From positions 124,001 to 188,000 of the forward strand of contig NZ_JAENHO010000007.1 in NCBI RefSeq assembly GCF_016785085.1: DNA of 64,000 nt. The letters are read 5' to 3'. The notes beneath the pieces were generated by a model. The model worked only from the letters and a program-made list of their open reading frames with translations. It made no database searches and was not told the origin of the DNA. Each line of letters opens with the position of its first letter. Positions within the stretch are counted from its first letter, which is position 1. The position numbers and the translations under genes are program-made. Positions 54,388-63,414 of this stretch are shown here, piece by piece. Source of the stretch: Paractinoplanes lichenicola (GTDB lineage: Bacteria > Actinomycetota > Actinomycetes > Mycobacteriales > Micromonosporaceae).

Positions 54388-55037
54388 AGCCGGTGAGAGT
54401 AGTGCTCGCGGAGGACGGTGTTCTTCTGCGGGAGGGTTTGGCCGGGCTGCTGGGGCGATTCGGGTTCGAGGTGGTGGCCGCGGTCGGCGACGGCGAGGCG
54501 TTGCAAGCCGCGGTGGCTGAAGTCGGTCCCGATCTTGTGATCACCGACATCCGGATGCCGCCGAGCTTCACCGATGAGGGGCTGCGGGCCGCCGTACGAC
54601 TGAGGCGTGCTCATCCGGGGCTGGCGGTCGTGGCGCTCAGCCAGTTCGTGCAGGAGGGCTACGCGACCGAGCTGATCGAGTCGGGCGGGCATGTCGGCTA
54701 CTTGCTGAAAGATCGCGTGGTCGACGTCGAGGATTTCGTGAACTCGCTGCGGCGGGTTGTCGCGGGCGAGACGGTGATCGATCCCGAGGTGGTGAAGCGA
54801 CTGCTGGCCCGGCGCAACGATCCGGTGTCGCTGCTGTCCACGCGGGAGCGAGAGGTGCTTGCCCTGGTGGCGGAGGGGCAGTCCAATGCGGCGATCGCGC
54901 GGCGGCTTTCACTGTCGGAGGCCTCCATCGGCAAGCACGTCGGGAACATCCTGGCCAAGTTCGCCCTCCCACCCGACGACGACACCAACCGCCGCGTGCT
55001 GGCCGCACTCACCTACCTGCGCGGTGACCCGCCATAG
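54375..55037 (+). CDS. NarL/FixJ-type response regulator
   Basis: 220 residues: receiver with acidic pair near 12-13, phospho-acceptor Asp58 in VITDIRMPP and Lys near 110, then a LuxR helix-turn-helix (LSTREREVLALVAEGQSNAAIARRLSLSE, then SIGKHVGNILAKF). It is read from inside the kinase gene, so the pair is coupled. The neighbouring CPBP protease is a plausible target. Confidence 0.92.
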   Translation: MDELKPVRVVLAEDGVLLREGLAGLLGRFGFEVVAAVGDGEALQAAVAEVGPDLVITDIRMPPSFTDEGLRAAVRLRRAHPGLAVVALSQFVQEGYATELIESGGHVGYLLKDRVVDVEDFVNSLRRVVAGETVIDPEVVKRLLARRNDPVSLLSTREREVLALVAEGQSNAAIARRLSLSEASIGKHVGNILAKFALPPDDDTNRRVLAALTYLRGDPP

Positions 55038-55090
55038 CCGTCGCCGAGGTAGGGCATACGTGGGGTCCTCCGTCGCCTACGCTGAGGCCG

Positions 55091-55708
55091 GTGGACCAGG
55101 CGGTGCGGATCGAGACGGCGGGCACGGCGTCGGCCCGGGCGGCGGCTCGTGTGCTCGTCCGGAGCCACGCCGAGTATCCGGCGTTCCGGCACCTGTTCCC
55201 GCGTCCCGGGCAGCGCCGGCGGGTGCTGCGGCCCTTCCTCGAGACGACGGTTCGGGACACGGCGCGCCACGGTCGCCTCGACGTCGCGCTGATCGGCGAC
55301 CGCGTCGTCGGGACGGCCCTTTGGATGCCGCCGGGGGCCTGGCCCGCCTCGGCCGGGCGCAGGGCGCGGATGACGCCCGCGCTCACGGTCGCGTTGCTGG
55401 CCGCCGGGGGCCGGGCCCGTTCGTGGTTGCGCACCGGGGCCGCGCTGGACGCGGACATCCCCGACGGGTGGTATCTGATCGCCCTGGGCATCGAGCCGTC
55501 GGCCCAGCGGCGGGGCGTGGGACGTCGCCTGGTCGAGCCGGCGTTGGTGCGGGCCGACGCCGAGGGTGCGGCGGTCGGGCTGCACACCTCCGACCCGGCC
55601 AACGTCGACTTCTACACGCGCTTCGGGTTCGTGGTGACCCGTCCGTTCGGGGAGCTGTTTCCGGGCGGCCCGGCGTACTTGACGATGCGGCGGTCACCCG
55701 AGAAGTAG
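55091..55708 (+). CDS. GNAT family N-acetyltransferase
   Basis: 205 residues. The acetyl-CoA motif is YLIALGIEPSAQRRGVGRRLVEPAL (about 137-161), followed by LHTSDPANVDFYTRFGF. GTG start, without a clear ribosome site. It lies 53 bases after the response regulator. Substrate unknown. Confidence 0.83.
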   Translation: MDQAVRIETAGTASARAAARVLVRSHAEYPAFRHLFPRPGQRRRVLRPFLETTVRDTARHGRLDVALIGDRVVGTALWMPPGAWPASAGRRARMTPALTVALLAAGGRARSWLRTGAALDADIPDGWYLIALGIEPSAQRRGVGRRLVEPALVRADAEGAAVGLHTSDPANVDFYTRFGFVVTRPFGELFPGGPAYLTMRRSPEK

Positions 55709-55740
55709 GAGCCGCGCCGGTCCCGCTGGTGGCCGCGGCA

Positions 55741-55885
55741 GTTGGTGGGCCGGGGTCAGCGGGGGCGACGGTTGGTGGGCGGGGCGGCGGTTGCTGGGCC
55801 GTTGACCGCGACGGCGGCGGTTGGTGGGCCGGGATCAGCGGGGGGCGGCGGTTGGTGGGCCGGAGTCAGCGGGAGCGGCGGTTGC
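55741..55885. repeat. GC-rich tandem repeat
   Basis: GTTGGTGGGCCGGGRTCAGC followed by a G-run recurs at about 55741, 55820 and 55851, with diverged partial copies (GGCGGTTGCTGGG) between and after. The array runs into the C-terminal codons of the neighbouring marR gene. Confidence 0.7.
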
Positions 55886-56384
55886 TGGGTGGGTTGTCGT
55901 CGATGATGGCGGTGAGGGCGGCGGTCAGGGCCGGGAGGTCGACGCCGGTGAGGTGGTCCATGACGATGCGGCGGACGCTTTCGAGGTGGGCCGGCCAGGC
56001 GGACTGGAGGCGGGCGAAGCCGGCGTCGGTCAGGACTGCGCGGCTGCCTCGGCCGTCCTGGGCGATTTTCTCGCGGCGGACGGTGTTGTCGCGTTCCAGG
56101 CGTTCGATCAGGCGGGTGAGGCCGCTGAAGCTGATCTGCACCAGGTCGGCCAGCTCCGACATGCGCAGGGCGCGTCCGGGCGCCTCGGAGAGGAACATCA
56201 GCACGAGGTATTCGTTGAGCGTCAGCTTGGCCCGGTCGAGCAGGTCGGCGTCCATGATGCGGGGGAGCGCCACGATGATGCGGGTGAGCGCCCGCCACGC
56301 GGCGTCCTCGTCCGGACTCAGCGGCTGAGGGTCTGCCGCGTCCGCCGTCACGTTTTGCAGGCTATCAAGGCGGTAGAGGGGCAC
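55866..56384 (-). CDS. MarR family transcriptional regulator
   Basis: 172 residues; winged helix-turn-helix at about 60-125 with LRMSELADLVQISFSGLTRLIERLE and wing DGRGSRAVLT. GTG at 56384 or 56351. It is divergent from a cupin-SDR pair with a perfect palindrome between, so it most likely represses them. Its last residues (NPPSNRRSR) are encoded by the tandem repeat. Confidence 0.87.
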   Translation of the reverse strand: MPLYRLDSLQNVTADAADPQPLSPDEDAAWRALTRIIVALPRIMDADLLDRAKLTLNEYLVLMFLSEAPGRALRMSELADLVQISFSGLTRLIERLERDNTVRREKIAQDGRGSRAVLTDAGFARLQSAWPAHLESVRRIVMDHLTGVDLPALTAALTAIIDDNPPSNRRSR

Positions 56385-56416
56385 GGGCTTCAGCTTTCAA
56401 TCTTGCATGATCTGTT

Positions 56417-56430
56417 TGTTTGTACAAACA
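56417..56430. promoter_or_regulatory. Perfect 14-bp palindrome between marR and cupin genes
   Basis: TGTTTGTACAAACA, an AT-rich perfect palindrome in GC-rich surroundings, 9 bases before the cupin start. Likely MarR operator. Confidence 0.65.
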
Positions 56431-56438
56431 TACACGGT

Positions 56439-56930
56439 ATGACAGTGGTGAGTAGCGAGTCCGGGGTGCTGCACGTTCCTGCCGGCGAGGGGCTGGTCAA
56501 GTGGATGTCGGGGGACGTCCTCACGTTCAAGGCGACCAAGGCCGAGACCAACGGCTCGCTGGCGTTCATGGAGGCGCTCGTTCCCCCGGGTGGCGGGCCG
56601 GTGGCCCACCTGCACCCGCATTCGGATGAGGCCTTCTATCTGATCGACGGGGCGCTCGAGTTTCTCGACGGCGAGCGGACGTTCATCGCGGAGCCGGGGT
56701 CGTTCGTCTACATTCCGCGCAACCATCGGCACCGGTTCAAGAATCTGGAGAAGACGGATGCCCGCCTGGTCTTCCTCTTCACGCCGGCCGGGCCCGAAGA
56801 CCTGTTTCTGGAGGGTGCGGACGATCCGATCCCGGGGCAGCGGCCCGAGAACTGGACTCCGGAACGCTTCGCCCGGCTGACGGACATCGTCGAGCGCACC
56901 GGCGACATCATGCTGCCGGAGGGGCGATGA
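56439..56930 (+). CDS. Cupin domain protein
   Basis: 163 residues with one cupin barrel: metal motif 1 AHLHPHSDEAFYLIDG (about 49-64, His, His, Glu) and motif 2 PRNHRHRF. It may be a quercetinase-like dioxygenase or a binding protein. The ATG at 56439 lacks a ribosome site and may be translated with a very short leader. Overlaps the SDR start (ATGA). Confidence 0.85.
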   Translation: MTVVSSESGVLHVPAGEGLVKWMSGDVLTFKATKAETNGSLAFMEALVPPGGGPVAHLHPHSDEAFYLIDGALEFLDGERTFIAEPGSFVYIPRNHRHRFKNLEKTDARLVFLFTPAGPEDLFLEGADDPIPGQRPENWTPERFARLTDIVERTGDIMLPEGR

Positions 56931-57598
56931 GCACGCGGCGCGCCGTCGTCGCGGGGGCGGGTGGCGGGCTCGGCCGGGCCACCGTGGTCGCCCTGCGTGA
57001 GGCGGGCTTCGAGGTGGTCGCGGTGGACCGTAGCGCCGGCAAGGTGGGCGACCTGGCGGCCGAGGTCGCCGACGTCACGGATCCGGCGGCGGCCAAACCG
57101 CTCATCGATCGGATCGTGGCCCGGTTCGGCGTGCCCGACGTTCTGGTCAACACCGTTGGTGCGCACGCCCTTGGCGACTTCATGTCGGTGACTCCGGAGA
57201 GCCTGGCCGCCCTGATGAGCGTGAACGTCGGCCCGGCGCTCTGGTTGACCCAGGCCGTCGCCCCGCACATGATCGGCCGGGGCGAGGGGGCCATCGTCCA
57301 TGTCGGAGCTCGGGCGGGTATCGAACCCGCCGCGGGCAGCGCCGCCTACGGCAGCACGAAGGCAGCCCTGGCTCACCTCGGGCGCGTTCTCGACCTGGAA
57401 TTGCGCCCGCAGGGAATCCGGGTGGCGGTCGTCCTGCCGAGCCTCATCGCGACCGCGGCCAACAAGGCGGTCCTGCCGCCTCAGCTGCTGGCGCACGCCG
57501 CCGCGCCGGAGAGGGTTGCCGAGCTGATCGTCTCCACGGTCACCGGCGAGCCCGCGCCGGCCGGGGAGTTCCTCGTGCCGGTGGAGGAGAAAGTATGA
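56927..57598 (+). CDS. Short-chain dehydrogenase/reductase
   Basis: 223 residues, Rossmann fold. The cofactor loop reads AGAGGGLGRA (about 9-18), catalytic Tyr141 and Lys145 lie in YGSTK. Asp near residue 34 (VAVDRS) suggests NAD(H). Coupled to the cupin gene and probably under the same MarR. Substrate unknown. Confidence 0.88.
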   Translation: MSTRRAVVAGAGGGLGRATVVALREAGFEVVAVDRSAGKVGDLAAEVADVTDPAAAKPLIDRIVARFGVPDVLVNTVGAHALGDFMSVTPESLAALMSVNVGPALWLTQAVAPHMIGRGEGAIVHVGARAGIEPAAGSAAYGSTKAALAHLGRVLDLELRPQGIRVAVVLPSLIATAANKAVLPPQLLAHAAAPERVAELIVSTVTGEPAPAGEFLVPVEEKV

Positions 57599-57613
57599 GG
57601 GGGAGGCTGCCGG

Positions 57614-60298
57614 TCAGCCGCCGACTCGTAGGACCTCACTGAGGCGGCGCCGGCGGCGCGATGACGCTTCGACGGCGACGATCGCGGGCAGGGCCACGGC
57701 GAGGGCGACGACGGTGACGACGGTGATCGTCCACCACGGGGTGACCGTGACCGGGTCGGTCGCTTGGGCTGTCAGCAGGCGCAGCGCCAGCGGGCCGAGA
57801 GTGAGCCACCCCAGCAGGGCCCCCAGCGGCGGGGCGCAAAGGGCCGCGACCACCACCGGCGGCAGCAGTTCACCCACGGCCACCCGGCGGGTGTCGCGGG
57901 GGCGCAGCCCCAGGGTGCGCAGCCGGGCCAACGTCTCCCACCGTTGCGGGGCGCTCGCCGCCGCGGCCAAGGCGAAGCCGAGCAGGCCCAGGGCCAGCAG
58001 GATTCCGGCCGTCAGCAGGCACAGGCGGGACAGGCCCTCGGTCAGCGGGGCCGTCCGGCGGTCGTGCAGCAGGTCGGCGCGGACGGTCACCCGATCACCG
58101 GGGGCGGCTTTCCGCAGCGCGTCGGCGGCGCCGGGGCCGGTGGCCCAGATCGTGTTGGGCTCGTATTCCGGGCCGGCCGCCCCGGCGTCGATCACGACCA
58201 CGTCGTCGCCGGAGCCCAGGGCGGGTGCGGTGCCGGCGGCGGTCAGGGCGATCGCCTGGTTGGTCACCACGGGCAGGCTGAACCGCACGCCGGGGGAGAG
58301 GCTGCCGTCGCCCGTACGGACCAGGGCCGGCACCGGGCCGCCGTCGGTCGCGGTGGGCAATGCGGGCAGGCCGGGTAGTGGGGTGTCGGCCAGCAGCTCG
58401 CGGAAGGCCGCGGTGTCCACGACGATCAGCCGGGCCGGCACGGCGGTGTTGTCGGCGATGAACTGGGCGTTCTCGGTCACCTGGGCCGCGACCACGTGCC
58501 GGACGCCGGGCGCGGCGGCGGCCCGGGCCGCGACGTCGTCCGCAGAGCCGGAACCGGAGCCGGAACTCAGGTCCAGGCGGGCGTCGGCCCCGGTGGTCTG
58601 CCAGGCGCCCTCGGCCAGCCCGCGATCGGCGGTGGCGTACAGGGTCAGGGCGAACGAACCCAGGGCGAGCGCGGCGGTCAGAGTCAGCGCGGGCAGGGCC
58701 CGCGACGAGGCGGCGGCGGCCCGCGCGGCGCCGAAGAGGGCCAGCGGGCGCCGGGAGCGCAGGGCCAGCCGCAGCGCCAGGCCGGTGCCGAGCGGCAGCA
58801 GGCGGGCGACGAGCAGGGTGACGGCCAGCGCGCCGAGGGCGGGCGCGGCGGCGGGCAGGTCGACCGTGGAGCCGACGCCACGCTGGCGCAGCGCGACGAG
58901 CGAGGCGGCCGCGAGGGCGACCACGGCGGCGTCGACGGCGAAGCGGCGGATCACCTCGGTGCGGCGGATCCAGTGGCGGGCGCTGCGGTTGGCGGGGGCC
59001 CGGCGGTCGCGGGTGGCGCGGGCGGCGGCGAGGGTGCCGAAGGCGGGGAGGGCGCACACCACGACCACCACGAACGGCACGACCCAGGTCAGGGCGGCGC
59101 CGCCGGCCAGCACGAAGGCCAGGGCGAGGCCGAGCAGGGCGGCGGGCACGGTCACGGCCAGCGACTCGACGGCCAGTTCGGTGGCGAGGCCAGGCAGGGA
59201 GGCGCCCCGGTGGCGGGCCGTGGTCAGGGCCCCCGTACGGCGGTGGGTCAGCAGGTCGGCGGCGAGCGCGATCACCAGCAGGGCCACCGCCAGCACCGCG
59301 ATCAGCAGCACCGACGCCTGGGCGGTGGTGGAGGCGATCTGGTCGCGCAGGTCGCTCAGCACGTTGTCGAGCTGGGTCGACCACTTGAGCGACGGGTCGC
59401 GTTCCGCCGAGACGGCCGAGCCGCCCTTCAACCGGGCGACCGAGGCGGCCAGGGCCTGCGCCTTCTCCCACGTCAGCCCGGCCGGGTCGGCGTCGAAGCG
59501 GACCACGCGGCGCAGCTGGTCGGTGCGGAAGGCGAGCCGGGCGTCGGGCACGGACTCGGCCGTGAGCAGGGCGCCGAAGCGGGTGCTGCCGAAGCCGTCG
59601 CGGTTGGCGGCCGGTTGCAGCACCCAGGGCGCCGGGCCCCACACGGGATCGTTGACGTCGGCGGGCCGGAAGACCCCGGTCACCCGTACGTCGTAGGGGT
59701 TGCGCTGCTCGTCCTGGACCGGGATCCGGTCGCCCGGCTTCACGCCCAGCGCGGCGGCGTCGGTCTCCGACAACCCCACCTGTACGGGCCAGGGCGGGCC
59801 GTTGAGCGGGATCTCGCGGAACTCGTCGTCGGTCGAGGCGCCCGGCGCGCGCCCGGCGACCCAGGTGACCGCGGGTTCGCCGGTGGCCGTGCTGAGGTAT
59901 TCGAGCTGGAGCCGCCGCTGGACGCTGCCGTCGGTGATGGCCAGCGAGATGCTCGAGACGGACGTGACCGGGGGTTGGAGCGCCGACCGCAGGCTCTCGT
60001 CGAGCTCGCCCTCGGCCCGCGTGCCTACGTTGGCGACGTCGATGGCCAGTTCGGGGGTGCGCAGGCGGCCGCCGGTGGGCCCGTAGTCGTCGGGCCACTC
60101 GGCCTCGACCCGGACGGCGGCGTCGTCGGCCGCCCGCCGGACCGCCTCGCGGGTGGCGTCGTCCGAGGTCGACCGGATCAGCGGCGGCGTCGCCCCGGCC
60201 AGCAGCACGACGGCCGCGACCACCAGGGCGACCAGCAGCAGCGGACCCAGGTCGGCCCGGGCCCGCCCGCGGATGCTGGGCCAGTGCAGGGCGATCAC
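57614..60298 (-). CDS. Large FtsX-type ABC permease
   Basis: 894 residues: N-terminal helix (about 18-38), a long outside domain (40-290), a helix cluster (about 300-500), a second outside domain and a final FtsX-like core near the C-terminus (ETLARLRTLGLRPRDTRRVAVGE). GTG start overlapping the preceding permease stop (GTGA). Part of a MacB-like exporter with two permeases and one ATPase. Substrate unknown. Confidence 0.85.
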   Translation of the reverse strand: MIALHWPSIRGRARADLGPLLLVALVVAAVVLLAGATPPLIRSTSDDATREAVRRAADDAAVRVEAEWPDDYGPTGGRLRTPELAIDVANVGTRAEGELDESLRSALQPPVTSVSSISLAITDGSVQRRLQLEYLSTATGEPAVTWVAGRAPGASTDDEFREIPLNGPPWPVQVGLSETDAAALGVKPGDRIPVQDEQRNPYDVRVTGVFRPADVNDPVWGPAPWVLQPAANRDGFGSTRFGALLTAESVPDARLAFRTDQLRRVVRFDADPAGLTWEKAQALAASVARLKGGSAVSAERDPSLKWSTQLDNVLSDLRDQIASTTAQASVLLIAVLAVALLVIALAADLLTHRRTGALTTARHRGASLPGLATELAVESLAVTVPAALLGLALAFVLAGGAALTWVVPFVVVVVCALPAFGTLAAARATRDRRAPANRSARHWIRRTEVIRRFAVDAAVVALAAASLVALRQRGVGSTVDLPAAAPALGALAVTLLVARLLPLGTGLALRLALRSRRPLALFGAARAAAASSRALPALTLTAALALGSFALTLYATADRGLAEGAWQTTGADARLDLSSGSGSGSADDVAARAAAAPGVRHVVAAQVTENAQFIADNTAVPARLIVVDTAAFRELLADTPLPGLPALPTATDGGPVPALVRTGDGSLSPGVRFSLPVVTNQAIALTAAGTAPALGSGDDVVVIDAGAAGPEYEPNTIWATGPGAADALRKAAPGDRVTVRADLLHDRRTAPLTEGLSRLCLLTAGILLALGLLGFALAAAASAPQRWETLARLRTLGLRPRDTRRVAVGELLPPVVVAALCAPPLGALLGWLTLGPLALRLLTAQATDPVTVTPWWTITVVTVVALAVALPAIVAVEASSRRRRRLSEVLRVGG

Positions 60299-63200
60299 GA
60301 CGCGACTCGCAGGTGCGCGGCGTCGGCCCGGCGGGCCTGGACGAAGACGGCGACGCCGACGGTCAGGGCGCAGGCGGCGATCAGCACGGCCAGCAGCAGC
60401 AACTCGGCGCCCCAAGGCCAGTACGCGGTGGCCGGCGGGACGGCCGCCGCGCCCGTCTCGGAGCGGATCAGCAGCGGCGCCACCAAGTAGGAGGCCAGCG
60501 CGCCGACCCCGGCCCCGGCCACGAGCAGGGGCAGCACGACCGCGGCCTGCTCGCCGATCAGCGCGGTGCGGATGCCGTGCCGGGACACCCCGAGACCGCG
60601 CAGCCGGGCCACCTCGACCGCCCGGGCCTGCATGTCGGTCACCACGTGCAGCAGCACCCCGCCCAGCAGCAGGAGGGCCGCGGCCACGACCAGCACCCGC
60701 AGCACGGCCGGGTAGGAGGCGCGCAACGGGCTGCCGATGAGGCGGTCGGCCTCCCCGTCGCGGGTCACGACCGTCCCCAGCCGCAGGTCGCCGAGCCGGG
60801 CGGTCGCGCCGGGGGCCGGGTCGGCGGCCCACCACGCGGTCACCGGCGAGTTCACGTTGCCCTTGACCGCGAGGATCCGGGTGAGCCAGTCGATGTCGGC
60901 CAGCACGACCGGGGCCCCGGGCGCCGACGGCACCTGCGGCACGATGTCGCTGACAACCGCGTCCACCGCGGTCTGGTCGACGGCGAAGGTCAGTTCGGCG
61001 CCGCGGGTGGCGCCCACGTTGGCGGCCAGCTGGGCCGAGACGACGACCGGCATCGGGCCGGGGTCGGGGAACGCGGTGGCCACCAGCACCCGGCTCGACG
61101 GGGTGGGGTTGGCGAAGCTCGCGGCGACACTCAGGTGGAGCCGCCGGCCGTCGAACGTGACCTTCTCGCCGGTCAGCTGGTTCGTGGCGGGGGAGGCGGA
61201 CCGCACCGTCCACGGCGGACCGGCCGGTCCGGCGGCGGGCAGGGTCAGCGTGGCGTCGATGCCGCTCACGCGCTGCACGCCGGACTCGCCGATGATCGGC
61301 AGCGCGACCCCGATCAGCCGCAGCCCGTCGACGGGCGCGCAGCCGGTGACGGCGTGCGGGCGGCCGTCCAGCGGGGCCGGGTCGGCGGCGCAACTCGTCC
61401 GAAGTCCGCTCGGGTCCTGCAGCAGCAACTGGGGGGTCACGAGGACCGGACTGTCACCGGTGGCCGACCCGGTGAGGGCCAAGGCAGCGTTGCGGGGCAG
61501 CGGCGCTCCGGTGATCGGCGCCGGGGGCCGCAGCGGACCCGTCTCCGAAGCCCAGTCGGGACCACGGCCGCGCATCAAATCCCCGGCCGTACGGGTGTCG
61601 ACGGCGACGACCTGCGGGGTGGTGTCGGGGCCGCCGAGCCACTGGCCGACCACGATGTTCTGCCGGGCCACCGGGCTGACCGTGCCCCCGGTGGCCGCCC
61701 CCACCGCCGCGCTCTGCCCGGCCACCGGCACCGAGGTGAGGGTGAGGGCGAGGTCGGCGCCGACGGACAGGTCGGCCTGGTCGCGCTGCGAGGAGTGCCA
61801 GGTCGAGTCGAACGCCGTCCCGAACGTGGCGGCCGCGCAGCCCAGGCAGATCAGCAGCCCGGCCGCCATGGCCTGTGGGCGGCGCGCGGCCCCGGCGGCG
61901 GCCAGCGACCAGGTGAGGCCGCGGGCCCGTCCGGCGAACCGTTCGGCCCCGCGCAGCAGGGGCGGCAGCAGGCGGAGCGCGACCGCCGCCCCGGCCGCCA
62001 GGATCAGGGCGGGGGCCAGGACCCGTACGGTGTCCGCCTGATAGCCGGCCCCGGCGGGCTGGGCCCGCAGCTGCCACCAGCCCACCCCGGCCAGGGCCAC
62101 GAGCAGCAGGTCGAGGCCCGAGCGGGCGAGCAGTTCGCGACGATCGCGGCCGCCGTTCGCGGGCCGGGCCGCCGCGAGCAGGATGTGCAACCCGGCCAGG
62201 GCGACCGCCGCGCAGGCCACCACGAGCAGCTGCGTGCCGGTCACGGTGAAGGCGGCCTCGAGCCCGGCCCCGGCCAGCGGGGGCAGGTGGGTCACGCCCG
62301 CGAAGAGCAGCGACGAGGCCGGCACCGCGAGCACGAAGGCGACGACCGCGATGCCACCCGCCTCGACCGCCGCGCTCGCGAGGAGCTGGCGACGGCTGGT
62401 GCCGAGGGCGCCGAGCAGATCCGTTTCCCCCGTACGGACGGCGGTCGTCAACCGGCCGGCCAGGGCGAGCGCGATCGCCGTGAGCAGCAGCCCGATCAGC
62501 GCCAGGGCGAGGACCGCGCCCGAGGTGAGCTGCCGCTGGTTGCGCGCGCCGATCAGCACCTGGGGCAGCGGCGACGCGACGCGCTCGATCTCGATGCGGT
62601 CGCCCAGCGTGCCGCTCAGCTTGCGGTCGGCCCGCAGCAGCGCGGCGGTGATCCGGTCGAGCTCGCGGCTGGTCGGGTCGGACAGGTCGGGGCGGGCCGA
62701 GACCTCGAGCCGGCCCAGCGCCGACCCGCCCGACAGCAGATCGCCCAGGTCGACCAGGAACGGCCCGTACGCCCGGACGGGGCGGGCCGACGTGCTCTCG
62801 GGCGGGTCGGCCGCGAAGCCGGCCCCGCCGAGCGGGTCGCGTTCCCAGCCCGCGTCCTGCCGCGGCCGGACGACGGCCACCACCCGCACGTCGACCGGCC
62901 CGTTGGGTGACCGGCCGAACTCGGTGCCGAGCCGGACCCGGTCGCCGGTCTTGAGCCCGAGCAGCCGGGCGGTGCTCTGCAGGACGGCCGCCTCCCGGAT
63001 CGCCGCCCCGGCGCGCGGCCAGCGCCCGGACACCAGCGTGGCCCGCGACGGCAGGTCCTCGATCGCGGCCAGGTAGCCGCCGCCGTCCTTGCCGCCCACG
63101 GGCAGCTCGCGCATCACCGACGACGCCCGGCTCACGGTGGTCGCCTCGAACGGCGCGACGGCCGAGGTCAGCACTGCGCGGGTGTCCGCCGCGACCGACC

Positions 63201-63414
63201 GCGCGTTGCCCGCCGACACGCCCGCCACGTACGCGGTGACGGCGACGTCGTCCGGGTCGGCCCGCGAGGCCGCGACCTCGACCGACCGCTCGGAGGTGCG
63301 GGTGATCAGCAGCGTGCTCGTGCCGAGCAGGGTCGTGCCGACGACGAGAGTGGCCAGCAGCGACAGCAGCAGCGGCCACTGGGCCCGGGCCCGGCGGGTG
63401 ACTAGGGTGAGCAC
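60295..63414 (-). CDS. Large FtsX-type ABC permease
   Basis: 1039 residues with the same duplicated layout: helix at 15-35, an outside domain, a central helix cluster (about 300-520), a second outside domain and a terminal FtsX core (VARLRGLGVSRHGIRTALIGEQ). GTG start sharing one base with the ATPase stop (TAGTG), so translation is coupled. Probably a heterodimer with the following permease. Confidence 0.87.
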   Translation of the reverse strand: MLTLVTRRARAQWPLLLSLLATLVVGTTLLGTSTLLITRTSERSVEVAASRADPDDVAVTAYVAGVSAGNARSVAADTRAVLTSAVAPFEATTVSRASSVMRELPVGGKDGGGYLAAIEDLPSRATLVSGRWPRAGAAIREAAVLQSTARLLGLKTGDRVRLGTEFGRSPNGPVDVRVVAVVRPRQDAGWERDPLGGAGFAADPPESTSARPVRAYGPFLVDLGDLLSGGSALGRLEVSARPDLSDPTSRELDRITAALLRADRKLSGTLGDRIEIERVASPLPQVLIGARNQRQLTSGAVLALALIGLLLTAIALALAGRLTTAVRTGETDLLGALGTSRRQLLASAAVEAGGIAVVAFVLAVPASSLLFAGVTHLPPLAGAGLEAAFTVTGTQLLVVACAAVALAGLHILLAAARPANGGRDRRELLARSGLDLLLVALAGVGWWQLRAQPAGAGYQADTVRVLAPALILAAGAAVALRLLPPLLRGAERFAGRARGLTWSLAAAGAARRPQAMAAGLLICLGCAAATFGTAFDSTWHSSQRDQADLSVGADLALTLTSVPVAGQSAAVGAATGGTVSPVARQNIVVGQWLGGPDTTPQVVAVDTRTAGDLMRGRGPDWASETGPLRPPAPITGAPLPRNAALALTGSATGDSPVLVTPQLLLQDPSGLRTSCAADPAPLDGRPHAVTGCAPVDGLRLIGVALPIIGESGVQRVSGIDATLTLPAAGPAGPPWTVRSASPATNQLTGEKVTFDGRRLHLSVAASFANPTPSSRVLVATAFPDPGPMPVVVSAQLAANVGATRGAELTFAVDQTAVDAVVSDIVPQVPSAPGAPVVLADIDWLTRILAVKGNVNSPVTAWWAADPAPGATARLGDLRLGTVVTRDGEADRLIGSPLRASYPAVLRVLVVAAALLLLGGVLLHVVTDMQARAVEVARLRGLGVSRHGIRTALIGEQAAVVLPLLVAGAGVGALASYLVAPLLIRSETGAAAVPPATAYWPWGAELLLLAVLIAACALTVGVAVFVQARRADAAHLRVAS

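Noticed and set aside
57305..57325. tRNA T-arm-like sequence on the minus strand
   Set aside because: GGGTTCGATACCC occurs inside a well-supported SDR gene, with no acceptor, D or anticodon stems around it.
61454..63379. 641-residue frame overlapping an FtsX-type permease
   Set aside because: A frame-shifted shadow rich in Arg, Gly and Pro; the permease has membrane helices and conserved FtsX sequence.
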